Positions 35,949 to 45,534 are shown, numbered from the stretch's first letter. The stretch is DNA of 64,000 nucleotides from Kistimonas sp964291485 (GCA_964291485.2 OZ220224.1:1798001-1862000), one strand, 5' to 3'. A program made the numbers and translations. Notes: generated from the letters alone by a model not told the origin.

Positions 35949-37595
35949 ATGAACGCTACAGGCGATACATTAACACAGCTGCAATCATTAAATACGAATG
36001 GTAACGGTAATGAGTGGTTACAGTTTGATGGAGAAAAATTCTACGTCGGAGAAAAATCGAAAACCTTTCGAAAGTTCCTTGTTTATGTCTTGAAAGTGGC
36101 GTCCTGTTTACTTTGCGGTCAATACATTAATTATAAAATTGAAGCTATTGACCGGATGAATCAGCAAGAGCAGCAACGTGCGTTTAATCAGCTCGATCAT
36201 CAATTGCAACTGAATAGCGTACTTCAAGAAAGAAGAATTACTGTTCATGACGCTATTTATTATTTCCAATTACGCCGTCAAATTGATCAGGAAGGATTTG
36301 AATCCCGTGACGGTGTGATTATCTATGGGGCCGCCAGGCGACAAATGAATCTTCCTCAAAGTCAAACTGTGGTTCGCCGTGAATCGGAGTCTGACGGTCG
36401 CGGTTTTGTAACAGAGCCGTGTAGTGATGAAGACCTGGGAATAATAGAAACGCGTGATTATAGGGTTAATATTTATCCTCGCAGTATTGAGCATAAATTG
36501 CAGAATAATTTAGAACGAGCGCAAAGGCAGCAAGACGCTCAACAACCTGTTGAACGTTTTGATACCGTTCGGAACGGGGATGTGATTCAGAATCGAATTA
36601 ATAGCAGTAAACGTATGCATAGTCCTGGTAGGTTTGCAGTCGTACGGAGTCGAATGATGTTTGATGAAGCAACAGATGCTGAAGCTAGAGGGCATTTTTA
36701 TACAGACACAACAACTCGAACCGGCGTGGCGCAAAGTATTGGTCGAAGAAAAGAGATGGAGGCAGCCATAATCCCTCATCGCTATATCATAACTGGAGAC
36801 CGGTTTCATACAAACGAAGCTGTCCAGCCGAGTGCTGTACCGCTCAATATTGTGGGCATCGTTGATGGGGTTGTGCGTGATGGCAAAGCCGGCAGGAGAG
36901 TGAATAACTCAACCGTAACTATAGCTAATACATTGCCGAGTGAGATTGTTAATGCCCATGGCGAGTGGCAAAACATGGCTGCTGAAATACCTGATCTGGT
37001 AAAAATCTGGAATAGTCTTAAGCTGGGTTTTGTCGCCACGGATCGTAATACCGTTGGCGCAGGACGTGGTGCGACAGCTGCAATAGCTATCGTGCTCAAC
37101 GGCAGGCTTTATGTCGCTAGTGCCGGGGATGTCAGAGTGATTTTGATTAAACCAGATAACAGTATTATCCAAATGAGTGAAGATGCCCGGTGTGGCCGTG
37201 ATGTCAATGTGAACACTGGTCATCATTTCGCACAATCGGTTACTAAGCGTGGTGGAGTGGTTATAGGTGAGCAAATCAATGGTATTGAGCAATCTGCCCG
37301 CGCCATTGGCAACCATTTGCATGGCCAAGAATATGATTATTCAATTACTGCCCGCCCGAAAATTACGGTATATGAAGGCGCGGATATCCGTAATTGTTAT
37401 CTTGTAATGTGTAACAAAGGGGTTGCAGACCATGCCTCAACCCATCAAATTGGTTCGTTCTTCATAGGGCAGAGGCAGCAAGGTATAAGCCTTGAGCAAA
37501 TTGCCATTAACCTGCTAGAGACTGCTCTACTTGCCGGCTCCAGAAATAACCTTTTGGTGACTGCTACGTCAGTTAGTCAATTAATGGGGCGTTAA
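35949..37595 (+). CDS. PP2C-like phosphatase-fold effector, probably catalytically dead
   Basis: 548 residues. The N-terminus has a hydrophobic Cys patch (FRKFLVYVLKVASCLLCG, about 41-58) and a coiled-coil-like Gln-rich helix. From about residue 260 it follows the PP2C fold: GRRKEMEAAI for R-x-x-MED-A, IVGIVDGVV for the FGVFDGHGG block (D306 kept), GRGATAAIAIVLNGRLYVASAGDVRVIL for the G-x-TA...VANVGDSRAVL block (D394 kept), ARAIGNHL for SRAFGD, then CNKGVADH where active enzymes have ASDGVWD, and GSRNNLLVTA where they have GSxDNxTV. Three Asp positions are therefore changed (A272, K490, N533), so metal-dependent catalysis is doubtful. A pseudophosphatase binding host kinases or substrates is one reading. 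It is convergent with trmJ with a 15-nt overlap. Confidence 0.72.
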   Translation: MNATGDTLTQLQSLNTNGNGNEWLQFDGEKFYVGEKSKTFRKFLVYVLKVASCLLCGQYINYKIEAIDRMNQQEQQRAFNQLDHQLQLNSVLQERRITVHDAIYYFQLRRQIDQEGFESRDGVIIYGAARRQMNLPQSQTVVRRESESDGRGFVTEPCSDEDLGIIETRDYRVNIYPRSIEHKLQNNLERAQRQQDAQQPVERFDTVRNGDVIQNRINSSKRMHSPGRFAVVRSRMMFDEATDAEARGHFYTDTTTRTGVAQSIGRRKEMEAAIIPHRYIITGDRFHTNEAVQPSAVPLNIVGIVDGVVRDGKAGRRVNNSTVTIANTLPSEIVNAHGEWQNMAAEIPDLVKIWNSLKLGFVATDRNTVGAGRGATAAIAIVLNGRLYVASAGDVRVILIKPDNSIIQMSEDARCGRDVNVNTGHHFAQSVTKRGGVVIGEQINGIEQSARAIGNHLHGQEYDYSITARPKITVYEGADIRNCYLVMCNKGVADHASTHQIGSFFIGQRQQGISLEQIAINLLETALLAGSRNNLLVTATSVSQLMGR

Positions 37596-38327
37596 GTCAC
37601 TTTTTTCTTTTGTTTGCTGAACGCGACTCAGAATACCGCGTAGCATATTCATTTCTTCTGATTCTGGCCGTGCCCGGTTAAAGAGTCGGCGCAGTTTGGT
37701 CATGGCATTCCCGGGATGCTGCCGAATGATGAAGTTCACATCGTAAAGCGCTTCTTCCAGGTGCTGGTAAAATTGCTCCATGGCGTTGGCATCGGGGTAA
37801 GTGGTTATTTCCTCATCCGAGCCAGACGCTGTTTCCATACGTGCTTCCAGACTCTGGCGGATCTCGTAGCAGAGAATCTGTATCGCTGACGCCACATTCA
37901 GCACGGGGTACTCCGGGTTGCCGGGAATGCAGACGTGATAGTTACACTGCTGTAATTCCTCATTGGTCATCCCCATGGTTTCCTGGCCAAACACCAGCGC
38001 GACCTGACTGTTTTCAGCTTCCTGAATGACCTGCTGGCCACAGGCCCGGGGACTTAGCATCGGCCAGGAGAACGAGCGGCTGCGGGCGGAGGTGCCAATG
38101 ACCAGGGAGCAGTCGGCAATGGCCTCAGCCAGGCTATCCACTACCTTTACCTTATCTATCAGGTCAGCGGCGCCGGCCGCCATGGTGTCGGCATCCGGAT
38201 GGGGCCAGTGCGGCGGGCTGACGAGGGTGAGGTGGCGCAGGCCCATGGTTTTCATGGCGCGCAGGGCGGATCCAATGTTTCCCGGGTGCCAGGTACGGAT
38301 CATGACGATACGGATGTTGTCCAGCAT
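37581..38327 (-). CDS. trmJ: tRNA (cytidine/uridine-32-2'-O)-methyltransferase TrmJ
   Basis: A 248-residue SPOUT-class enzyme that uses SAM to 2'-O-methylate position 32 of tRNA. RIVMIRTWHPGNIGSALRAMKTMG is the substrate-side motif, LVFGQETMGMTNEEL and CIPGNPEYPVLNVASAIQILCYEI form the knotted SAM site. It ends with a charged helical tail (FIIRQHPGNAMTKLRRLFNRARPE) that is part of the dimer. Its 3' end overlaps the convergent PP2C-like gene by 15 nt. Confidence 0.95.
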   Translation of the reverse strand: MLDNIRIVMIRTWHPGNIGSALRAMKTMGLRHLTLVSPPHWPHPDADTMAAGAADLIDKVKVVDSLAEAIADCSLVIGTSARSRSFSWPMLSPRACGQQVIQEAENSQVALVFGQETMGMTNEELQQCNYHVCIPGNPEYPVLNVASAIQILCYEIRQSLEARMETASGSDEEITTYPDANAMEQFYQHLEEALYDVNFIIRQHPGNAMTKLRRLFNRARPESEEMNMLRGILSRVQQTKEKSDLTPH

Positions 38328-38580
38328 GGTGGCAGGCGTTCTTGTCTGAAAAACGGCGTATTATCAGCGATACCTTCGGGCTATGGGAAGTGCCGCGACT
38401 ACGGGGTAGTCTGGCTGACAGGTTTGTCATTGAAAACCCTGACACTGACCGTTACCTCAACCCTGAAGACTGCTAGAATCCGCATCCCTTTTTCTTGGTG
38501 TTGCCCTGGCAGCATATCCTGATTTCTACCGGCGTCCTGATGGTATGAGCCCGGTTGCAGAGTGAAATAGCGCAGTAAGC

Positions 38581-40404
38581 ATGAATAAAACCATCGAACG
38601 TGAGGTTTATCGCTGGTTACGCAGCCAGAAGCAGGCAGCAGGACGCTGGCTTGGCTGTGTGATGGCATTTGGTATGGGCAATGGCCTGATGATCATTGCC
38701 CAGGCCTGGTTGCTGGCCACTATCGTCCATAGCCTGGTGATGGCGGGGCAGGATCGAGCGGCTATTCTACCGTATCTGGGTGGTTTTCTGGTGGCCAGCC
38801 TGGTGCGGGCCGGCTGTCTGATGGGAAGAGAACAGGCAGGATTCCGGGCAGGTCAGGCCGTCCGACAACAGGTGCGTCGTTTGTTACTGGACCGTATGGG
38901 CCAGTTGGGTCCGGCCGCCGTGGGACAACGACCGTCGGGTGAGTGGCTGACGCTTTTGCTGGAACAGGTCGAGGAACTGCAGGATTTCTTTGCCCGTTAC
39001 CTGCCGCAAATGACCCTGTCAGTGGCGATTCCGTTGCTGATCCTGGCGGTGGCTTTGCCACAAAACTGGGCGGTGGCCCTGATCTTCCTGGGAACAGCAC
39101 CCTTGATCCCACTGTTCATGATTCTGGTCGGCATCAAGGCGGCAGGCGCCAACCGTCGTAATTTTCAGGCATTGTCCCGATTAAGTAGCCATTTCCTGGA
39201 CCGTCTTCAGGGGTTGGCGACCCTGCGGCTTTTTAACCGGAGTCGTCAGGAGAAAACCATGGTTGAGTCGGCTGCGGAAGCCTTCCGGGTTAAGACTATG
39301 CAGGTTTTACGGCTGGCTTTTCTTTCGTCGACCGTGCTGGAGTTCTTTGCCTCTGTTTCTATTGCACTGACGGCGCTTTACCTTGGCATGAGTTACCTCG
39401 GTTACCTCAACTTTGGTCACTGGGGCGGTGAGCTGACGTTGTTCACCGGCCTGTTCCTGCTCTTGCTCGCCCCGGAGTTTTATCAGCCGCTGCGGGAACT
39501 GGGCACCTTTTACCATGCCCGCGCTCAGGCCATTGGTGCCGGCGATCGTCTGATGCATTTTCTCAATGAACCCGTACCGCAACGTCCGGAAGGCGGGCTG
39601 GCCTGTCCTGCACAACCGGCGGTCGAGATTGTCTGTGATCGTCTCACTGTAAAGGCACCGGGCGGTGACAAGGTGCTGTTGGATCAATTGTGTTTCACTG
39701 TCGTGCCGGGTGAGCAGTTGGCCATAGTGGGACTTTCCGGTGCAGGTAAAAGTACGCTGCTGAATGTGCTTTTGGGTTTTCTCGAATACCAGGGCAGCCT
39801 GAAAATTAATGGTATTGAACTACGTGAACTCAACCCGGATCACTGGCGACGCCAGCTGACCTGGTTGGGTCAGAATCCGTTGCTGGTCTGTGGCTCTGTC
39901 AGGGACAACGTCAGGCTGGGACGTCATGAATTGTCGGAGGACGCCATAAACAGCGCTTTGCAGCAGGCTCATGCGGACGAGATCGTCGCCAACCTTGAGC
40001 AGGGGCTGGATACCTCCCTGGGGGAAACTGCCAGTCGGCTATCCGTCGGGCAGTCCCAGCGCATAGCTCTGGCCCGTGCGATTGCCCGACCGGCACAACT
40101 GGTCTTGCTGGATGAACCGACCGCCAGCCTGGATCACGTCAGTGAGCGGATGGTGGATGATGGCATCCGCCGTTACAGCACAGGCAAAACGGTGTTGATG
40201 GTGACCCACCGACCGTTACAGGTACAACGTGCAGACCGCGTGCTGGTGCTTGATGGTGGTAAATGCATTGCGTATGGCGAACCGGACAGACTGCGCATGC
40301 AGGGCGGGCCATTCGCCCGACTCTGGCAAACCTGGGAACAGGAACTGGATGATATGACACCGCCGGCCACCCCGGCGAAGAATGGAGTGACAGAGCATGC
40401 GTGA
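38581..40404 (+). CDS. cydD: Thiol reductant ABC exporter subunit CydD
   Basis: A 607-residue fused permease-ATPase. Six N-terminal membrane helices occupy about residues 20-320, and the nucleotide-binding domain follows: Walker A GLSGAGKST, signature LSVGQSQRIALARA, Walker B LVLLDEPTASLD, and the H-loop in VTHR. With CydC it exports glutathione and cysteine to the periplasm and is needed to assemble cytochrome bd oxidase. cydAB is not in the window. cydC overlaps its end by 8 nt. Confidence 0.95.
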   Translation: MNKTIEREVYRWLRSQKQAAGRWLGCVMAFGMGNGLMIIAQAWLLATIVHSLVMAGQDRAAILPYLGGFLVASLVRAGCLMGREQAGFRAGQAVRQQVRRLLLDRMGQLGPAAVGQRPSGEWLTLLLEQVEELQDFFARYLPQMTLSVAIPLLILAVALPQNWAVALIFLGTAPLIPLFMILVGIKAAGANRRNFQALSRLSSHFLDRLQGLATLRLFNRSRQEKTMVESAAEAFRVKTMQVLRLAFLSSTVLEFFASVSIALTALYLGMSYLGYLNFGHWGGELTLFTGLFLLLLAPEFYQPLRELGTFYHARAQAIGAGDRLMHFLNEPVPQRPEGGLACPAQPAVEIVCDRLTVKAPGGDKVLLDQLCFTVVPGEQLAIVGLSGAGKSTLLNVLLGFLEYQGSLKINGIELRELNPDHWRRQLTWLGQNPLLVCGSVRDNVRLGRHELSEDAINSALQQAHADEIVANLEQGLDTSLGETASRLSVGQSQRIALARAIARPAQLVLLDEPTASLDHVSERMVDDGIRRYSTGKTVLMVTHRPLQVQRADRVLVLDGGKCIAYGEPDRLRMQGGPFARLWQTWEQELDDMTPPATPAKNGVTEHA

Positions 40405-42061
40405 GTTGCTGCCTTTCCTGAAACTGTATCGTCACCACAGCCTGCAGATGGGGCTGGGCATCATCCTGGCACTGGTGACGCTGGTGGCGAGTGTCGGCTT
40501 GCTGACCCTTTCTGGTTGGTTCATTACCGCAACGGCGATTGCGGGGCTGACCCTGGCCACGGCACAGGCTTTTAATTTCTTCACCCCGGGTGCAGGTGTT
40601 CGTGGTTTTTCGATAGTGCGTACGGCGGGTCGCTATTTTGAGCGGGTGGTCAGTCATGACGCCACCTTCAAGTTACTGGCCAGACTCCGGGTCTGGTTCT
40701 ATGGCTGTGTCGAACCGCTGGCCCCGGCAGGCCTGCGACGGTTTCGACAGGCGGATCTGCTCAACCGGATGGTGGCGGACATTGATGCACTGGATAATCT
40801 CTATCTGCGCCTGTTGACGCCATTGATCTGCGCGATCCTCGGTGTGGTGGGTTTGATCGTGCTGGCTAGCCTGTTTTCACCAGCGGCAGTGGTGCCTTTG
40901 GCGGCGATTCTTTTACCTGCATTGTTACTGCTGCCCGTGGTGTTTTACCGGCTGGGTAACCGGGCAGGGCAAGCCGTGACAGAGGCCAAAGGTCAGTTGC
41001 GTACCCGGTTGCATGATTATGTGGCGGGGCAGGCAGAGCTGTTGATCTTCGGGGCTGAACCCGCCTACCGTGCTGCGGTTGAGGATGAAGAAGCACAGCT
41101 GATTCGTCAGCAGTCCATCTTGGCACGGGTTAACGGTTTTGCGGTGGCGTTGGTCACCGTACTGGCTGGAGCAACCCTGGTCTGGCTTCTTTGGGTGACA
41201 GCAGCTGAGGTATCTATGGGGGCGCTGGCTGGCCCAATCATGGCGATGCTGGCGCTGGCGACACTGGCGGCTTTTGAGGCGATTATGCCATTACCTGCGG
41301 CCTTCCAGGTGCTCGGTCAGGTACGGCGATCAGCGGCGCGTTTGAATGAGGTGACCGGTCAGGTGCCAATGGTTAGTTTTCCTTCGGATCGTCAGGAGGC
41401 ACCTGTCGTTGATGGTTCAGGCGTGGAGGTGACTGTTGCGGGACTCTGTTTCCATTATCCGGACATGATTGGCAAGCCCGTTCTGAATGGATTTAATCTG
41501 AATGTAGGGGCTGGTGAGCGTATCGCTATCACCGGTCATACCGGGTGTGGCAAATCCACCCTGTTGCAGTTGTTAAGCAGAGACTGGAATCCGGATGCTG
41601 GTACGATTGCCATAGGGGACTGTCCCATTGAGCGCATGTCGGAGGCCACTCTGCGTAATGCTATGGCAGTAATGCCGCAGCGTATTCATGTTTTCAGTGC
41701 GACGCTCAGGGACAACCTGCGAATTGCCTGTGAACAAGCCAGTGATGAGCGTTTGATGGACGTGCTTCGTCAGGTCGGGCTGGACCGCCTGACAGGCGGA
41801 GAGAATGATCTGCTGGATCTTTGGCTGGGGCAGGGTGGTGTTCCATTATCGGGTGGTGAGCAACGGCGTCTGGGGCTGGCCCGGGTACTTTTGTGCGACA
41901 GCCCGCTGATATTGCTGGATGAGCCGACAGAGGGCCTGGACCCTGACACCGAGGATAAGATCCTGAAGGTGCTGGATGACACGACGCGTGGCAAAACGCT
42001 GCTGATGGTGACTCATCGGAAAGCGCCCCTGACACTGGCTGACAGAATCGTTGCGCTGTAA
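40397..42061 (+). CDS. cydC: Thiol reductant ABC exporter subunit CydC
   Basis: A 554-residue partner of CydD. SGWFITATAIAGL and NFFTPGAGVRGFSIVRTAGRYFERVVSH are CydC landmarks in the membrane domain. The ATPase part has Walker A GHTGCGKST, signature LSGGEQRRLGLARV and Walker B LILLDEPTEGLD. Its ATG lies inside the end of cydD, giving translational coupling and the expected 1:1 heterodimer. A hairpin follows. Confidence 0.95.
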   Translation: MRELLPFLKLYRHHSLQMGLGIILALVTLVASVGLLTLSGWFITATAIAGLTLATAQAFNFFTPGAGVRGFSIVRTAGRYFERVVSHDATFKLLARLRVWFYGCVEPLAPAGLRRFRQADLLNRMVADIDALDNLYLRLLTPLICAILGVVGLIVLASLFSPAAVVPLAAILLPALLLLPVVFYRLGNRAGQAVTEAKGQLRTRLHDYVAGQAELLIFGAEPAYRAAVEDEEAQLIRQQSILARVNGFAVALVTVLAGATLVWLLWVTAAEVSMGALAGPIMAMLALATLAAFEAIMPLPAAFQVLGQVRRSAARLNEVTGQVPMVSFPSDRQEAPVVDGSGVEVTVAGLCFHYPDMIGKPVLNGFNLNVGAGERIAITGHTGCGKSTLLQLLSRDWNPDAGTIAIGDCPIERMSEATLRNAMAVMPQRIHVFSATLRDNLRIACEQASDERLMDVLRQVGLDRLTGGENDLLDLWLGQGGVPLSGGEQRRLGLARVLLCDSPLILLDEPTEGLDPDTEDKILKVLDDTTRGKTLLMVTHRKAPLTLADRIVAL

Positions 42062-42120
42062 CACAGGGACGGTAAAAGACAGGCAACGGGCTGTTACCAA
42101 AAAGGATTGTTGAATACCTT

Positions 42121-42143
42121 ACCTGCTGCAGGACGCAGCAGGT
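42121..42143. terminator. Hairpin between cydC and the convergent membrane-protein gene
   Basis: A 9-bp stem (acctgctgc / gcagcaggt) with a 5-nt loop, followed on the plus strand by a T/C-rich stretch. Likely serves both convergent genes. Confidence 0.55.
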
Positions 42144-42172
42144 TCCCTCCTTCATCAGTGAAATAAATAACC

Positions 42173-42574
42173 TTAAAACCGTTTTAGCGACAACATCAGG
42201 GTAACCGGCACCAGGGCAAAGGCACCCAGTATGCCGGGAAGAGAGACTGCCCAGTGATGCCAGCTAAAAGTCAGTCCACCGGTAAAGCCATAAACCAGCA
42301 GCTGAAGTGCCACCACGACGACCACCGAATAGATACGTGCACTGGTGCCAAGTGCGAACAGAAGTGCCAGTGCCGTGGCCAGGGTGATCGCAATCCATGG
42401 CAGGGTAATGGTTACCAGCCCCGAAAGGAAAATGGCGGTGTTTCGGTGCAGCCAGTCAGGCATGATGTCTGCGATGGCGAACTGCTGGGCAAACGACAGT
42501 GCCGGCTCCAGCAGGGGCAGCAACGCCAGTGCAAAGAACAGCGAGATATAGGTTTTTTTAATTATTAACCGCAT
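42173..42574 (-). CDS. Small four-helix membrane protein, unknown
   Basis: 133 residues with about four hydrophobic segments (ISLFFALALLPLLEPAL; IFLSGLVTITLPWIAITLATALALLFAL; YSVVVVVALQLLVYGFTGGL; LPGILGAFALVPVTLML). I took the ATG at 42572-42574, which has AGGGA 8 nt upstream; an earlier ATG at 42637 is possible. I do not recognise the family. It lies between cydC and an exported CtlX-like hydrolase, with no clear link to either. Confidence 0.65.
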   Translation of the reverse strand: MRLIIKKTYISLFFALALLPLLEPALSFAQQFAIADIMPDWLHRNTAIFLSGLVTITLPWIAITLATALALLFALGTSARIYSVVVVVALQLLVYGFTGGLTFSWHHWAVSLPGILGAFALVPVTLMLSLKRF

Positions 42575-42687
42575 GGGGTACATCCCTGTCCGATAGACTG
42601 ATAATAATAAGCGCATCGAGGCAGGGAGTATATCCATGGCGCTGACGTTGTCAGCACCATCGGTGCGAGCTTTATAGAATGGTGAGG

Positions 42688-43725
42688 TTACTCACCAATG
42701 AAAATCTCAGCCACCATGCAGCGTGCGCTGCCGCCACCCACGGTCTCCAGCGTATCCAGTGGCGCAGAAACCAATGTCCCGTAGCGTTCCAGTGCTGCCC
42801 GCTGTACCGGTGTTAAATGATCGCGTGCCTGTTGAGAGAGCAGTATCAGAGGTTCGCCTGTCTGATTTTTGAGTTCCAGCAGGTTGCCGGCCATATGACT
42901 CACCTGAGCCGGTGTGATGTAGATAAGCTCCCGGTCCCCGAGTTGGGCGATGACATGTTCTCGTTCTTTTGCATCAGGTATACATTGTTCACACAACACG
43001 GCGAATCGGGTACCAATGCTCAGGATGACATTGGTGTGATAAATCGTCTGACCATGCTGATCAACCGCATGAAAAAATACCGGTTGATAACCCGTCTGGT
43101 TCGAAAAGGTTTCAGTCAACGCGTGGCTGGTGCGGGGCGACAGTGCAGCAAACGCCCGCTGGTTAATCCGGTCCAGTACCAGGCTACCCGTGCCTTCCAG
43201 CGCTTCGCCAACGTTGGATGCCTGGCGGAGGTCGTGTTGATCCGCCAGAGCGATACTGGCGTCAGCGAGTCGCTGCTCAAGTGCTTGTAACCGCACTTCA
43301 TTCTGGCGACTGGGTACCAGCATCGGAAAGACATACAGTTCCGTCATATGGTTCGCAGCAGGAAAGGTCAGGAACCAGTTGTTGGGGAAGGTCGCGCCTG
43401 GCGTGGCAATGTCATCCCGGCTGGGCATCGACAGAACGCGAACACCATGTGTTTCCAGTGCCTGCCGGAGTCCGGTGAATTCATTCAGTGCGTTGTGTCG
43501 GGTAATTTCGGCCGCCAGGTCGGGGATGTTCTGGAAATAATTGGTAACAGCGGTTTCGGGATTAAACCCGAAGTGGTCGGGCGAAATCATGACCACGGTA
43601 TCGGTGCTTTGACTGGAATTGGCCATGCATATCATCGACGCCAGGAGGCAGAGAAAGCACATTGACAGGGTATGCCTGATCGTTCGCCATGACCGTGTTT
43701 CGCGATTGATGACAACAGATTTCAT
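42688..43725 (-). CDS. Exported arginine-deiminase-superfamily hydrolase, CtlX-like
   Basis: 345 residues. After an N-terminal hydrophobic signal (about residues 15-36, TLSMCFLCLLASMICMANS) the protein follows the amidinotransferase/CtlX family: PDHFGFNPETAVTNYFQN, GATFPNNWFLTF, ALEGTGSLVLDRINQRAFAALSPRTS, QTIYHTNVILSIG with the catalytic His, and GGGSARCMVAEIF with the nucleophile Cys at residue 336. Family members hydrolyse guanidino or ureido groups (arginine, citrulline, dimethylarginine). Relatives are normally cytoplasmic, so the signal peptide is notable and suggests action in the periplasm or outside. The gene is single. Confidence 0.82.
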   Translation of the reverse strand: MKSVVINRETRSWRTIRHTLSMCFLCLLASMICMANSSQSTDTVVMISPDHFGFNPETAVTNYFQNIPDLAAEITRHNALNEFTGLRQALETHGVRVLSMPSRDDIATPGATFPNNWFLTFPAANHMTELYVFPMLVPSRQNEVRLQALEQRLADASIALADQHDLRQASNVGEALEGTGSLVLDRINQRAFAALSPRTSHALTETFSNQTGYQPVFFHAVDQHGQTIYHTNVILSIGTRFAVLCEQCIPDAKEREHVIAQLGDRELIYITPAQVSHMAGNLLELKNQTGEPLILLSQQARDHLTPVQRAALERYGTLVSAPLDTLETVGGGSARCMVAEIFIGE

Positions 43726-43992
43726 TCCAATGACCTCGCAATTGCTCAGTGTCAGGATCAGGAATATAGGTCGAATTTGCCGGAATGCTACTGGTAGGAG
43801 GGGGACAGCATTAGATAGTTATTTGGATTAAATAAATTGCATATATGTATTTTGATTATAACAGTAGGCGAATGACTATGATTTAGTATTTACCTTCCTG
43901 GCGGTATGAAAACAACTAAATAGCGGGGATGAACTATATTGGCTGTTAGCGATCTATATAGATAGTCTTAAATTCAAGGATGAAAGATAACC

Positions 43993-45534
43993 ATGAGGAA
44001 TATCCCTGTAACACTCAGCTCTCCCAGCTTGGTGAGTGAACAACCTTCTACTTCACAAGGTAGATTGAGCGCCGCATCATCCACATCATCGTTAGAAACG
44101 CCTGAAAATTACATCATACAATCTAAGCACTCTAAGCACTTTAATAAAGACATGGCAGAATTAATAAATGTAGAGAAAAGCTTGTGTCAGCGTGAAATGA
44201 CTGTTGAAGAAGCGCAAAACAAATTAGCTGCTGCTTGTGATAATTGTGCCACTGAACATGAGCGCAATGTATTGTGGCGTGAGATTGTTGGCTCTAATTT
44301 GAAGTTGCTCGTAAGGGCTTTGCTGATGAAGCCAGATATGGTCAATGCTTATGTCAATAAAACGGGTATGCTGGGTGAGGCTTTTATTGTGGCACATATG
44401 AAGGATACAGATATTTTAAAAATAGTGGTCGAGTCAGGTCACTTTGACATTAATGCAGCAGTTGAAACTACACACCATCTCTGGCTACATGAAGCAAGGG
44501 ATAAATGTGTTGCTGAAATACTGCTTGATGCCGGTGCGGATCCGAAGACGACTGACCATAAGGGAGATACTGCATTGCATCGTGCAGTAACTTATCGACA
44601 CATCAATAATACCGCTGAGGTGCTCATCAATGCACCGGGAGCGCCTCTAAATGCGATTGATGCGAAGGGGCGGACAGCGCTCTTCCTGGCAACGGATAGA
44701 GGGTATGGCAATTTAATGCAAGCACTGCTAGATAAAGGAGCAGACCCAAATATAGGGCGTAATTTAGATCCTGACTTTGATCCTGATTCTTATGGTAAAC
44801 CGCCACTGCATATGTCTGCTCGTTTTACGCGCGACATGTGCGAACGATATGATAGCACTGGTTTTCATTATAGTCTCGAAGATCGTTTAGGCCATGTTGA
44901 AATGCTCGTGAAATACGATGCTGACGTTGATGTGATAGACCGAGATGGTTATACGCCATTAATGTATGCTCTATCGAGTGGCAATGTGGCGATAGTTGCT
45001 AAATTAGTGAAATCTGGAGCTGATGTGAATAGGGAATTTTCCTTGCGGCGAGGACGAGGCAATGTCTCTAGAGATAGGCTGACACCTTTGCACTATGCAG
45101 TCATTCTTATGCAACCTAGGTTGGTCAATATGATGCTTTATGCCGGTGCTAATCTGGATGCACGTGACGAGGATGGATTTAATGTTTTATATAACGCGCG
45201 GCAGATCATGGATGAACCAGACTTTTACGAGAGAGTAATAGAACTTTATGGTCGTCCTCCATTGCAGCCACCTTTTCATCATGATAGGCCAGATCCGGAT
45301 AAATGTTATGAAATAGTGCGTGAAGCAGGTGACTCTTATCTTTCACTGCAAAATATAGTCCGACAGTATATAAGAAATCGTAAGAAGAAGTCTGAATTTG
45401 ATCAGCTTGGAAAAGTTTTACCTCGCCAAATAATGGAGTATATCATGTGTGAGGGTATTGATTCATTTTTGGTAGAGAAGACTCCTGCTCCTGCATTGTT
45501 GTTACAGGCTCTTGATCCTGCAGATGCTGGTTAA
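43993..45534 (+). CDS. Ankyrin-repeat effector with a SOCS-box-like C-terminus
   Basis: 513 residues. After a Ser/Thr-rich N-terminus and a helical region, about seven ankyrin repeats run from roughly residue 115 to 415; the clearest are HKGDTALHRAVTYRHINNTAEVLI, DAKGRTALFLATDRGYGNLMQALLDKGADPN (split by an insertion) and DRDGYTPLMYALSSGNVAIVAKLVKSGADVN. The C-terminal segment at about 451-490 reads SLQNIVRQYIRNRKKKS ... QLGKVLPRQIMEYIMCEG. This resembles the SOCS box of eukaryotic ASB proteins: a BC-box (S/T-L-x3-C-x3-I/V/L, here with V for C) then LP-x2-I/L-x2-Y-I/L. ASB proteins recruit Elongin B/C and Cullin-5 to ubiquitinate targets bound by ankyrin repeats. The ankyrin call is firm; the SOCS call is a by-eye match. 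Confidence 0.85.
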   Translation: MRNIPVTLSSPSLVSEQPSTSQGRLSAASSTSSLETPENYIIQSKHSKHFNKDMAELINVEKSLCQREMTVEEAQNKLAAACDNCATEHERNVLWREIVGSNLKLLVRALLMKPDMVNAYVNKTGMLGEAFIVAHMKDTDILKIVVESGHFDINAAVETTHHLWLHEARDKCVAEILLDAGADPKTTDHKGDTALHRAVTYRHINNTAEVLINAPGAPLNAIDAKGRTALFLATDRGYGNLMQALLDKGADPNIGRNLDPDFDPDSYGKPPLHMSARFTRDMCERYDSTGFHYSLEDRLGHVEMLVKYDADVDVIDRDGYTPLMYALSSGNVAIVAKLVKSGADVNREFSLRRGRGNVSRDRLTPLHYAVILMQPRLVNMMLYAGANLDARDEDGFNVLYNARQIMDEPDFYERVIELYGRPPLQPPFHHDRPDPDKCYEIVREAGDSYLSLQNIVRQYIRNRKKKSEFDQLGKVLPRQIMEYIMCEGIDSFLVEKTPAPALLLQALDPADAG

